From contig NZ_JBDPLZ010000002.1 in the NCBI RefSeq assembly GCF_039871655.1, forward strand, positions 62,001-126,000: 64,000 nucleotides of DNA, read 5' to 3'. The notes beneath the pieces are model-generated. The model did no database searches, had not been told where the DNA came from, and worked only from the letters and a program-made list of their open reading frames with translations. The stretch is from Actinocorallia sp039871655 (GTDB lineage: Bacteria; Actinomycetota; Actinomycetes; Streptosporangiales; Streptosporangiaceae). This document shows positions 48,831-57,132 of this stretch, piece by piece (position 1 is the first letter of the stretch; each line of letters starts with the position of its first letter). Made by a program: the position numbers and the translations under genes.

Positions 48831-50774
48831 GTGGTCTTGCCACGCCCCCCACACGGTTCGGGGGTAGGGTTGGCGGCGACGAAATATCAGGATTGGGGTA
48901 GCGCCACGTCCGGGGAGAGCATTGGCCCGTACCGGCTCGCCGAGGTGCTCGGCGAGGGCGGCATGGGCGTCGTGCGCCGCGGCATCGACCCGACGGGCCG
49001 GGCGGTCGCGGTCAAACTGCTGCGCGGCGGGACGGGCGACGCCACCGCCCTGCGGAGGCTGGCCCGCGAGGTCGACACCATGCGCCGGGTTCGCAGCCCC
49101 TTCGTCGCCCAGATCGTCGACGCCGACGTCACCGCCGACCCGCCCTACATCGTCACCCAGTACGTTCCCGGGCCCACCCTGGAGAAGCTGGTCACCGACG
49201 GGGGCCCGCTGGGCGGCACCGCGCTCAAGCGGCTGGCCGAGGGCCTGGCCGAGGCGCTCGCGGCGATCCACGCGGCCGGCATCGTGCACCGCGACCTCAA
49301 GCCGGGCAACGTCATGTTCGGCGAGAACGGCGACCCCGTCCTCATCGACTTCGGCATCGCCCAGTCGGTGGACGCCACCCGGCTGACCTCGGCCGGCATG
49401 GTCATCGGCACCCCCGGCTACCTGTCGCCGGAGATCCTCAACGGCGACGACTACCGCGCCCCCGCCGACGTCCACGCCTGGGCGGGCACGCTCATCTACG
49501 CGGCCACCGGACGGCCCCCGTTCGGGGGCGGCACCTTCGAGCAGATCTTCTCCAAGATCCTCCAGGGCCAGCCGGACCTGACCGGGGTGCCCGCGCCGCT
49601 GCTGCCCGTCCTGCGGGCGGCGATGGCGCAGCATCCGGTGGAGAGGCCCACCGCCAAGGACCTCGCCCACCTGTGCGGGCGGCTCGATTTCGAGATGACG
49701 ATGATCGACCACGGCACGCTCGCCGACGAGCCGGCGCCGCACCGCTCCTTCCAGCCCGCGCCGCCCCGCGACGTGCGGGAGATGCCGAGGGCGCAGGGGG
49801 GATCGGGCCAGGCGCCGCGGCCCTCGACGCCCGGCGTGTCCCGGCCGCTGCCGCAACCGAGCGACTTCATGGGGATGCTCCCCCCGGTGGCCCCGCCTCC
49901 GGATCCGTACCAGGAGCTGTACCAGCCGAGGCAGGGCACCCAGCCGCACTCGACGGTGAACGATCCGCCCTACGCGCCCGACCGCCACTCGCCCTACGGG
50001 CCGTCGCGGAGCGGAGCCCTGTACGCGGGCGCGCCTTCCGACGCACCGACGGCGCACGATGACCGGCGGCCGGCGGCCGGACCGCTGCCCTGGTCTCAGC
50101 CGCACCGGCCGCAGGACGTCCAGCGGGGGCCGCAGGGCGAGGAGGCCACGCGTCCCGACCGGGAGGAGCAGCGCAAGCCCTACGGCCTGTACAAGGTGCT
50201 CAGCCTGCTGCTGCTGGCCGCCGCGCTCGGGCTCACCTGGGCGGCCCCGGTCACCGGGCTGTGCGTCGTGATCATCACGGTGCTCGTGCTGCGGGCGGGG
50301 GACAAGGCGGCCCGGGGCCTGGAGTCCCGCCGGACCCGGCGGGGCGAGCGGCCGAGCGATCTGGCGGCGACGCTGCTGCGCTCTCCGCTGCAGCTGCCGG
50401 GCGCGCTGATGACCACCGCGATGGTCACCCCGATCGGCCTGGGCGCGGGCCTGGTGCTGGCGCTCGCACTGGTCGCCGGCGGCCGTCCCGCCGCCGAGTC
50501 GCTGACGTTCGGCGCGCTGCTGGCCGTCGTCCTCCAGCTCTTCGGGCCGGGGGGCACCGCGCCCCGGCGGCAGGCGGCCCGGATCTGGAGCGCCCTGCTG
50601 CCGCGTCAGGAGGCCGCGATGATCGCGGTACTGTGCCTGGGCGCGGGTGTCGCGGTTCTTCTGCTCCTCGTGCTCGACCAGCAGCCCGACCTCAGGCCGC
50701 TGGACGGGTTCGCGGGCTGGCTCGACGACGCGCGCAGTACGGTCAAGGGGTGGATCAACCGCTTCGCGGGGTGA
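48831..50774 (+). CDS. Membrane serine/threonine protein kinase without PASTA repeats
   Basis: The start is uncertain: GTG 48831 (longest) or TTG 48870 preceded by GGGGGTAGGG. The kinase domain (about 30-295) has GEGGMGVVRRG, VAVKLLRGG (ATP Lys), IVHRDLKPGNVMF, LIDFGIAQSVDATRL and GTPGYLSPEIL, a complete Hanks-type set. A Pro-rich linker (about 300-440) follows. The C-terminus has about four membrane helices (LLLLAAALGLTWAAPVTGLC, LGAGLVLALALVAGG, AVLCLGAGVAVLLLLVL). There is no extracellular PASTA sensor, so signal perception probably occurs in the membrane or linker. Confidence 0.9.
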   Translation: MVLPRPPHGSGVGLAATKYQDWGSATSGESIGPYRLAEVLGEGGMGVVRRGIDPTGRAVAVKLLRGGTGDATALRRLAREVDTMRRVRSPFVAQIVDADVTADPPYIVTQYVPGPTLEKLVTDGGPLGGTALKRLAEGLAEALAAIHAAGIVHRDLKPGNVMFGENGDPVLIDFGIAQSVDATRLTSAGMVIGTPGYLSPEILNGDDYRAPADVHAWAGTLIYAATGRPPFGGGTFEQIFSKILQGQPDLTGVPAPLLPVLRAAMAQHPVERPTAKDLAHLCGRLDFEMTMIDHGTLADEPAPHRSFQPAPPRDVREMPRAQGGSGQAPRPSTPGVSRPLPQPSDFMGMLPPVAPPPDPYQELYQPRQGTQPHSTVNDPPYAPDRHSPYGPSRSGALYAGAPSDAPTAHDDRRPAAGPLPWSQPHRPQDVQRGPQGEEATRPDREEQRKPYGLYKVLSLLLLAAALGLTWAAPVTGLCVVIITVLVLRAGDKAARGLESRRTRRGERPSDLAATLLRSPLQLPGALMTTAMVTPIGLGAGLVLALALVAGGRPAAESLTFGALLAVVLQLFGPGGTAPRRQAARIWSALLPRQEAAMIAVLCLGAGVAVLLLLVLDQQPDLRPLDGFAGWLDDARSTVKGWINRFAG

Positions 50775-50833
50775 TCCGCGTCACGCCGGGTATCGAAACA
50801 GCCTGTCTGCGAGCACCCGTGGTTTAAGACTGT

Positions 50834-50849
50834 GCTACTGATGAGTAAC
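50834..50849. promoter_or_regulatory. TACT-N4-AGTA palindrome upstream of etfBA
   Basis: GCTACTGATGAGTAAC has TACT and AGTA as inverted arms. It sits 110-125 nt upstream of the etfB ATG in the only gap before the operon. A TetR-type regulator of acyl-CoA metabolism is a plausible binder; no regulator gene is adjacent. Confidence 0.45.
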
Positions 50850-50958
50850 ATTCAGGTACGGCTTGACCCGGACCCGGATCGGAACACCATTCGGGTGTTT
50901 GGCAGGCTATAGCCAGCATCAGCCCGAGAGATGAATGCAGGGAGGTCGGCCAGCGGCC

Positions 50959-51738
50959 ATGAACATCGTCGTATGCGTGAAGCAGGTTCCCGACACGGAG
51001 AGCCCGCGTAAGTTGAAGTCCGATGACAACACCCTCGACCGCGCTGCGGCGGACGGCGTCATCAACGAGCTCGACGAGTACGCCATCGAAGAGGCGCTGC
51101 TCATCAAGGAGGCGCACGGCGGTGAGGTGACCGTCCTGACCATGGGTCCGGACAAGGCCACCGAGTCGATCCGCAAGGCCCTGGCCATGGGCGCGGACAA
51201 GGCCGTCCACCTGGTCGACGACGCCCTCGTCGGCTCGGACGCGCTGCAGACCTCCTACGCGCTGCAGCAGCTCATCACCCGCGCCGGCGCCGACCTGGTG
51301 ATCCTCGGCTCGGAGTCCACCGACGCCCGCACCGGCGTGCTCGCCGCGATGCTGTCGGAGCGCCTGGGCTGGCCGCAGGTCACCCTGGCCAACAAGGTCG
51401 AGATCGACGGCACCGCGATCACCGCGCAGCGCCAGACCGACACCGGCTTCGACAAGGTCGAGGCCTCGCTGCCGGCCGTCGTCTCCGTGGTCGAGAAGAT
51501 CAACGAGCCGCGTTACCCGTCCTTCAAGGGCATCATGGCGGCCAAGAAGAAGCCGGTCGAGTCCCTGTCCATCGCGGACGCCGGGATCGAGGCCGACAAG
51601 GTCGGCGGCGCCAACGCCTACTCGGCCGTGGTCGACCACGCCGACGCCCCGGCGCGCGCCAAGGGCCAGATCGTCACCGACGAGGGTGACGGCGGCGTGA
51701 AGATCGCCGACTTCCTCGCCAGCAAGAAGTTCGTGTAA
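50959..51738 (+). CDS. etfB: Electron transfer flavoprotein, beta subunit
   Basis: ATG 50959 gives MNIVVCVKQVPDTESPRKLK, the normal ETF-beta N-terminus. The 259-residue protein has VINELDEYAIEEALLIKEAH, VTVLTMGPDKATESIRKALA, VILGSESTDARTGVLAAMLS and LPAVVSVVEKINEPRYPS, the AMP-binding subunit signature. With EtfA it passes electrons from acyl-CoA and related dehydrogenases to the quinone pool. GGGAGG lies rather far upstream; ATG 50935 in the same frame is less likely. Confidence 0.96.
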   Translation: MNIVVCVKQVPDTESPRKLKSDDNTLDRAAADGVINELDEYAIEEALLIKEAHGGEVTVLTMGPDKATESIRKALAMGADKAVHLVDDALVGSDALQTSYALQQLITRAGADLVILGSESTDARTGVLAAMLSERLGWPQVTLANKVEIDGTAITAQRQTDTGFDKVEASLPAVVSVVEKINEPRYPSFKGIMAAKKKPVESLSIADAGIEADKVGGANAYSAVVDHADAPARAKGQIVTDEGDGGVKIADFLASKKFV

Positions 51739-51751
51739 GGGGGATAGGGAC

Positions 51752-52696
51752 ATGGCAGAGATTCTCGTCCTCATCGACCACGCCGAAGGCGAGGTCAAGA
51801 AGGTCTCGTTCGAGCTGCTGACCCTGGCGCGGAGCCTCGGCGAGGCCGCCGCCGTCTGGATCGGCCCGGGCTACGAGGCCGCCGCCGACAAGATCGCCGA
51901 GTACGGTCCGGCCAAGGTCTACGTGGCCGCCGACTCCGAGCTCACCGACTACGTGGTGGCTCCCAAGGTCGAGGTGCTCCAGCAGCTCGCCGCCGGCGCC
52001 GGCGCCGTCCTGGTCGCCGCCACCGGCGAGGGCAAGGAGATCGCGGGCCGCCTGGCGGTGCGCCTGGACTCCGGCGTGCTGACCGACGTCGTGGGCGTGA
52101 CCCCCGAGCTGGTCGCCAAGCACTCCGTCTTCGGCGGCTCGGTCATCGCGCACGCCAAGGTCGTCAAGGGCACCCCGGTCATCGCGGTCCGCCCGAACGC
52201 GATCGCGCTGGAGGCCGCTCCCGGCTCTCCGGCCGTCGAGCAGGTCTCGGTGGCGCTGTCCGACGCCGCCAAGGCCGCGAAGATCACCGACCGCGTGGTG
52301 CAGGAGAAGGGCGAGCGCCCCGACCTCACCGAGGCCTCGATCGTCGTCTCCGGCGGCCGCGGTGTCGGCGGAGCGGAGAACTTCAAGGTCATCGAGGGCC
52401 TGGCCGACACCCTGGGTGCGGCCGTCGGCGCCTCCCGCGCCGCGACCGACGCCGGCTGGTACCCGCACCAGTTCCAGGTCGGCCAGACCGGTAAGACGGT
52501 CTCCCCGCAGCTGTACGTCGCCGCCGGCATCTCCGGCGCGATCCAGCACCGGGCCGGCATGCAGACCTCGAAGACCATCGTGGCCATCAACAAGGACCCC
52601 GAGGCCCCGATCTTCGAGCTCGTCGACTTCGGCGTCGTGGGCGACCTCTTCCAGGTCGTCCCGCAGCTGACCGAGGAGATCACCAAGCGCAAGTGA
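51752..52696 (+). CDS. etfA: Electron transfer flavoprotein, alpha subunit
   Basis: The 314-residue protein starts 13 nt after etfB. The N-terminal domain has AEILVLIDHAEGEVKKVSFE. The C-terminal FAD domain shows SIVVSGGRGVGGAENFKVIE, GASRAATDAGWYPHQFQVGQ, TGKTVSPQLYVAAGISGAIQ and VAINKDPEAPIFELVDFGVV. This is the complete FAD-binding signature. It forms the heterodimer with EtfB. A strong terminator follows. Confidence 0.96.
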   Translation: MAEILVLIDHAEGEVKKVSFELLTLARSLGEAAAVWIGPGYEAAADKIAEYGPAKVYVAADSELTDYVVAPKVEVLQQLAAGAGAVLVAATGEGKEIAGRLAVRLDSGVLTDVVGVTPELVAKHSVFGGSVIAHAKVVKGTPVIAVRPNAIALEAAPGSPAVEQVSVALSDAAKAAKITDRVVQEKGERPDLTEASIVVSGGRGVGGAENFKVIEGLADTLGAAVGASRAATDAGWYPHQFQVGQTGKTVSPQLYVAAGISGAIQHRAGMQTSKTIVAINKDPEAPIFELVDFGVVGDLFQVVPQLTEEITKRK

Positions 52697-52713
52697 CGCT
52701 TGCCGATCCGTCC

Positions 52714-52747
52714 GGACGCCCCCGAGCCTCTGTGCTCGGGGGCGTCC
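52714..52747. terminator. Strong terminator between etfA and the convergent MFS gene
   Basis: GGACGCCCCCGAG (52714-52726) and CTCGGGGGCGTCC (52735-52747) form a perfect 13-bp stem with an 8-nt loop, 17 nt after the etfA stop and 12 nt before the convergent gene end. Confidence 0.85.
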
Positions 52748-52759
52748 GCCGTCGCGGGG

Positions 52760-53950
52760 TCAGGCGGCGACAGGCTCGTGCTCGGCGGAGCGCCGCGGGA
52801 CGGCGGCGAGGTCGGTGGTCTCACGGAGGGGGAGGAACCGGACGGAGATCGCGATGGCGGCGGACAGGACGACCACCAGCGACAGGCCGACGCGGATCGT
52901 GGAGGCCTCGGCCGCGGCGCTGATGAGGACCGGGCCGAGCAGCAGCCCGCCGTAACCCATCGCGCCGACCTGGGCGACGGAAGCGGCCGAACGGCCCGGA
53001 GCCGCGGTGCCGGCCAGCGAGAGCAGCGTCGGGACGATCGTGCAGACCGCCAGGCCGGTGAGGAAGAAGCCGGCCAGCGCCACCGGGAGGCCGGGGGCCA
53101 GCAGCACCACCGCCATGCCCGCGGCGGTGCCCGCGCCCGCCCAGGTGAGGAGCGCGCGGGTGCCCAGCAGGACGCGCAGGCGGTCGCCGAAGATCCGGCC
53201 GCAGAGCATCGCGGCCTCGAACAAGGGGTAGCCCAGGGCGGCGAGGGCCTCGACGGCGCCCAGATCGTCGTGCAGGAACAGGCCGCTCCAGTCGGCGATC
53301 GAACCCTCGATCATGAACGCCAGGAACGTCAGGGCGCCCAGCAGGTGGACGAGGAGCGGCAGGCGCGTCCTGCGGGCCTCGGGGGCCGCGCGGAGGACCG
53401 GGGGGTCGGGCAGGTAGGCGCGGCCCAGCAGCACCGTCAGCGGCAGCGCGACCAGGCCCGCGGCCAGCACCGAGGAGGTGAAGGACCAGCCGAGGGCGGC
53501 GGTTCCCGACCCCAGCAGCCCGCCGGCCATCGCGCCCACGCACCAGCCCGCGTGCATCCCGCTCATCAGCGGTCTGCGGTGGGCCAGCTCGACCACCGAG
53601 GCCTGGGCGTTCATCGCGACGTCCGTCACGCCGAAGGCCATGCCGAACAGGGCGACGCCCGCCAGCAGGAGCGCGTGGGACGGGGCGAGGGCGACCAGCA
53701 CGACCGAGACCGCGGTCAGCGGGGCGGCGACCCGCAGGGCGGCGCGGCTCCCGAACCGGGAGATGACCCCGCGCAGGCCCTGCATGGCGACGACCGCCGC
53801 GATGCCCCACACCAGCAGGACGACGCCGACGCCGCCCGCGTCCAGGGCGAACCGCTCCTTCAGCGCGGGCATCCGCACGACCCACACCCCGGACATCAGA
53901 CCGGCCACGGCGAAGGTCAGGAACGTGCCCAGACGGGCGCGGAACAGCAT
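52760..53950 (-). CDS. MFS transporter, YbjJ/sugar-efflux-like
   Basis: The 396-residue protein has about 12 membrane helices. It has MSGVWVVRMPALKERFAL at the start, GVTDVAMNAQASVVELAHRR and MSGMHAGWCVGAMAGGLLGS in the middle, and SIADWSGLFLHDDLGA at the start of the second half. The MNAQ...R and MHA segments are typical of the YbjJ/FucP-like MFS group of uncertain substrate. It follows the TetR gene by 87 bp on the same strand and is probably its target. Confidence 0.9.
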   Translation of the reverse strand: MLFRARLGTFLTFAVAGLMSGVWVVRMPALKERFALDAGGVGVVLLVWGIAAVVAMQGLRGVISRFGSRAALRVAAPLTAVSVVLVALAPSHALLLAGVALFGMAFGVTDVAMNAQASVVELAHRRPLMSGMHAGWCVGAMAGGLLGSGTAALGWSFTSSVLAAGLVALPLTVLLGRAYLPDPPVLRAAPEARRTRLPLLVHLLGALTFLAFMIEGSIADWSGLFLHDDLGAVEALAALGYPLFEAAMLCGRIFGDRLRVLLGTRALLTWAGAGTAAGMAVVLLAPGLPVALAGFFLTGLAVCTIVPTLLSLAGTAAPGRSAASVAQVGAMGYGGLLLGPVLISAAAEASTIRVGLSLVVVLSAAIAISVRFLPLRETTDLAAVPRRSAEHEPVAA

Positions 53951-54037
53951 GGTGGATCACTCCTTGCGCAAGGGGGAGAACGCCTGGACAGGCGAGTCCG
54001 CCGGTGGTGAGAGAGGGGAGGGAAGAGGGGGAAGAGG

Positions 54038-54553
54038 TCAACCGAGGAGGTCGAGCAGCCGTCGCCGCAGCGCGGTGTACTGCTCGGGCGAGAAGCGCCC
54101 GGAGCCGTGGGCGACGACCTCCCACAGGCCTTCGGCGGCCAGGCGGACGACCGTCGCGGTCACCGGATCGGCGTCCTCGGCCTCGTCCCGGTGGTGCCAG
54201 CGGTCCATCGCCTCGCGCAGCGGGGCGGCCAGCTCGGGCGTGGTGGTCGCGGCGGTGATCGCCGCCCAGCGACGCCCGGTGCGCTCGCCCTCGGGAGCGG
54301 CGACGATCGCGAAGGTGGCCTCGACGAAGGCACGGGTGAACGAACCCTCGTCGTACTGCTCGACGAGGGCGTCGAACTCGGCGATCACCCGCGAGACCAG
54401 AGCTGTGACCAGGGCTTCCTTGGTGGGGAAGTGGTACAGCAGCCCGCCCTTGCTGACCCCGGCGCGCTCGGCCACGGCGGTCAGCGTCAACGCCTGGGTG
54501 CCGTGCTCCAGCAGCACGGCCTCGGCGGCGTCGAGAAGGGCTTCACGTTTCAT
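54038..54553 (-). CDS. TetR-family repressor of the adjacent MFS gene
   Basis: ATG 54553 gives 171 residues beginning MKREALLDAAEAVLLEHG; the frame to 54592 would cross the operator. The helix-turn-helix is TLTAVAERAGVSKGGLLYHF (about 23-42), the standard TetR N-terminus. The C-terminal ligand domain is short. A perfect palindrome lies 11-34 nt upstream, so it probably represses its own gene and the co-transcribed transporter. Confidence 0.92.
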   Translation of the reverse strand: MKREALLDAAEAVLLEHGTQALTLTAVAERAGVSKGGLLYHFPTKEALVTALVSRVIAEFDALVEQYDEGSFTRAFVEATFAIVAAPEGERTGRRWAAITAATTTPELAAPLREAMDRWHHRDEAEDADPVTATVVRLAAEGLWEVVAHGSGRFSPEQYTALRRRLLDLLG

Positions 54554-54563
54554 GGTCCTCTTT

Positions 54564-54587
54564 ACTGTACCGTCCAGCCGGTACAGT
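54564..54587. promoter_or_regulatory. TetR operator ACTGTACC-N8-GGTACAGT
   Basis: Perfect 8-bp inverted arms at 54564-54571 and 54580-54587 lie between the TetR start and the divergent cysteine desulfurase promoter (possible -10 TAGAAT at 54613-54618). The arrangement is that of an autoregulated TetR operator. Confidence 0.7.
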
Positions 54588-54645
54588 GACAAACGGGCCT
54601 CTGGGACAGCGAGTAGAATGGATCGACTCTGGAGGAGGGAGCGCC

Positions 54646-55797
54646 GTGCCGTATCTCGACCATGCGGCGACGACGCCGATGCTCCCTGAGGCGATCGCCG
54701 CGATGACCGAGCAACTCGGACGGGTCGGCAACGCCTCGTCGCTGCACGCCCCCGGCCGCCACGCCCGCCGGGTGGTCGAGGAGTCCCGCGAGATCATCGC
54801 CGCGGCGTTCGGAGCCCGCCCGTCCGAGGTGATCTTCACCAGCGGCGGCACCGAGGCCGACAACCTCGCCGTCAAGGGCCTGTACTGGCGGGGCAGGGAC
54901 GCGGGCCGCAACCGCGTCGTCGCCGGCGCCGTCGAACACCACGCCGTGCTGGACGCCGTGCACTGGCTGGCCGAGCACGAGGGCGCCGACGTGGTGCTGC
55001 TGCCGCCCGACCGGCACGGACGCATCTCGCCCGAGGCCCTCGCCGAGGCGGTCACCGACGACACCGCCCTGGTCACCGTGATGTGGGCCAACAACGAGGT
55101 CGGCACGATCCAGCCGGTCGCGGAACTCGCCGAGGTCGCCCGCTCCCGCGGCGTCCCCTTCCACTCGGACGCGGTGCAGGCCGCGGGCGTCCTGGACGTG
55201 CGCCTCGACGGCGACCCCGCCCCCGACGCCCTGACGATCAGCGCCCACAAGCTGGGCGGCCCCCTGGGCGTGGGAGCCCTCCTGCTGGCCAGGGGTGTCG
55301 ACCCCACCCCCGTCCTGCACGGCGGCGGTCAGGAGCGCGACGTGCGCTCCGGCACCCTCGACACCCCCGCCATCGCCGGATTCGCCGCCGCCGTGGAGAC
55401 GGCCTCGGCGCGCCGCGAGGAGACCGCCCGCCGCCTGACGGCCCTGCGCGACGACCTGATCGCCCGCGTCCGCGCCGCCGTCCCCGACGCCGTCCTCAAC
55501 GGCGACCCGGCCGACCGCCTCCCCGGCAACGCCCACTTCTCCTTCCCCGGCTGCGAGGGCGACGCCCTCCTCATGCTCCTCGACGCCCAGGGCATAGCCT
55601 GCTCGACCGGCTCGGCCTGCTCCGCGGGCGTGGCCCAGCCCAGCCACGTCCTCCTGGCCATGGGCCTGACCTCCGAGCAGGCCCGCGGCAGCCTCCGCTT
55701 CTCCCTGGGCCACACCTCCACCCCCGAGGACCTCACCCCCCTCATCCAGGCCCTCCCCCCGGCCGTGGAACGCGCCCGCCGCGCCGGCCTCACCTAA
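54646..55797 (+). CDS. Cysteine desulfurase (NifS/IscS type)
   Basis: GTG 54646 follows GGAGGAGGGAG. The 383-residue PLP enzyme starts PYLDHAATTPMLPEAI. It has FTSGGTEADNLAVKGLY, GAVEHHAVLD, SDAVQAAGVLDVRLDGDP, the PLP lysine in TISAHKLGGPLGVGALL and the persulfide cysteine in IACSTGSACSAGVAQPSH. It takes sulfur from cysteine for Fe-S clusters or tRNA thiolation. The usual actinomycete neighbour mnmA is not next to it in this window. Confidence 0.94.
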   Translation: MPYLDHAATTPMLPEAIAAMTEQLGRVGNASSLHAPGRHARRVVEESREIIAAAFGARPSEVIFTSGGTEADNLAVKGLYWRGRDAGRNRVVAGAVEHHAVLDAVHWLAEHEGADVVLLPPDRHGRISPEALAEAVTDDTALVTVMWANNEVGTIQPVAELAEVARSRGVPFHSDAVQAAGVLDVRLDGDPAPDALTISAHKLGGPLGVGALLLARGVDPTPVLHGGGQERDVRSGTLDTPAIAGFAAAVETASARREETARRLTALRDDLIARVRAAVPDAVLNGDPADRLPGNAHFSFPGCEGDALLMLLDAQGIACSTGSACSAGVAQPSHVLLAMGLTSEQARGSLRFSLGHTSTPEDLTPLIQALPPAVERARRAGLT

Positions 55798-55929
55798 AAC
55801 AATTCACCTCACTTTCGCGATTGACGCATGTTTTCGCCGAGCTTACAATCGGCTGACAGCGTCGAGTCATCCATGGTATTAGGCGTGCCCGCGGCGGGGG
55901 TTTTGGATGGCGCTATATAAGGAGAGCGG

Positions 55930-57132
55930 ATGGTCTCCACGTACGATCTCATAGTGATCGGCGGGGGTATTATTGGATGCTCTATAGCTGAGTCGTTGCG
56001 CGGAGAACTATCTAGGATAAAACTGCTGGATCCGCACGTCGGCCTCGAGCTGGGCGCATCATCGGCCGCTCTTGGGGGCATCAACCCGCAACTCGGCAAT
56101 GACTGCCTGGGGCCGCTCGGAAATATGGCTCAGCGAAGTCGAGACATATTCCCCGACTGGATCCGAGGTCTTGCGGACAAGGCCGGCCAAGAAATAACCA
56201 TCCTTTCCAGCGGGCTCATTCAGGTAGCGGCTGACGAAGCGGAAATGGCACGCCTGGTCAAGGAGGTGCTGCCCGTGCTGCGCGACCGGGAGATAGAGGC
56301 GCACGTCCTGGACGGACCCCGGGCCCGCGCACACGAACCCCTGCTGGGCCCGGAGGTCGCCGGGGGACTGCTGATCCCGCAGGATCTGGCGGTGGAGCCC
56401 CGACGGATCATGTCCGCCCTGCACCGGGTGCTGGACCGGGACCCGCACGTTGAACTGCAGGCCGCCACCGCCGTCGAGGTCGCCTCGACGGCGACGGGCG
56501 CCACGGTGACCCTCGACGACGGCAGCGTGCTGCGGACGGAGCGGATCGTGGTGGCGGCGGGACACCTCAGCCACACCCTGCTCGACCTGCCGGAAGGCGC
56601 CCTGTTCCCGGTGAAGGGCCAGGCCATGGAGTTCGCCCCGGGGGTCTTCGGCCGAGGGCTGTCGGTCACCTGCGACGCGCTCATTCAGACTCCCGACGGT
56701 CCCGAGGTCGCCTTCGCGCTGCCCCGTCCGGACGGCCGGATCGCCATCGGCTCCACCTTCGAGGAACGGGTCGGGGACACCGAGCCGACCAAGGAGGGAA
56801 AGTCGTCGCTGCTGCGGTGGCTCGCCCGGATCTTCCCGGGGATCGACCGCCTGCCCGTGCGGCGGCACTGGGCGGGGATCCGCCCCGGCAGCGGGGACGG
56901 AGCCCCCGTGCTCGGCCACGTGGACGAGCACGAGCGGATCCTCGCGGCCACCGGCCACTACGGCGGCGGCATCACGCTGGCCCCGTACACCGCGAGACTG
57001 GCCGCCAAACTGCTCACCGGCGCCTCTCCCGGAGCGGAGGAGTCTCTCGACCTCAAGCTCTGTGACCCGGGGCGGTTCCGTCACGCTCGCTTCGGGAGTC
57101 GATCTCCCGGGCCGCAGCCCACAGCACATTGA
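55930..57132 (+). CDS. FAD-dependent amine/glycine oxidase (DAO family, ThiO-like)
   Basis: AAGGAG lies 6 nt before the ATG. The 400-residue protein has the FAD motif DLIVIGGGIIGCSIAESL, GASSAALGGINPQLGN, the IVVAAGHLSHTLLDLPEGA segment, VKGQAMEFAPG, WAGIRPGSGDGAPVLG and ATGHYGGGITLAPYTA near the C-terminus, as in glycine oxidase/ThiO and D-amino-acid oxidases. No thiamine genes are near. The 5' part and the 130 bp upstream are noticeably AT-richer than surrounding DNA. It converges on the SCO2521-type operon and overlaps its last gene by 80 bp. Confidence 0.88.
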   Translation: MVSTYDLIVIGGGIIGCSIAESLRGELSRIKLLDPHVGLELGASSAALGGINPQLGNDCLGPLGNMAQRSRDIFPDWIRGLADKAGQEITILSSGLIQVAADEAEMARLVKEVLPVLRDREIEAHVLDGPRARAHEPLLGPEVAGGLLIPQDLAVEPRRIMSALHRVLDRDPHVELQAATAVEVASTATGATVTLDDGSVLRTERIVVAAGHLSHTLLDLPEGALFPVKGQAMEFAPGVFGRGLSVTCDALIQTPDGPEVAFALPRPDGRIAIGSTFEERVGDTEPTKEGKSSLLRWLARIFPGIDRLPVRRHWAGIRPGSGDGAPVLGHVDEHERILAATGHYGGGITLAPYTARLAAKLLTGASPGAEESLDLKLCDPGRFRHARFGSRSPGPQPTAH

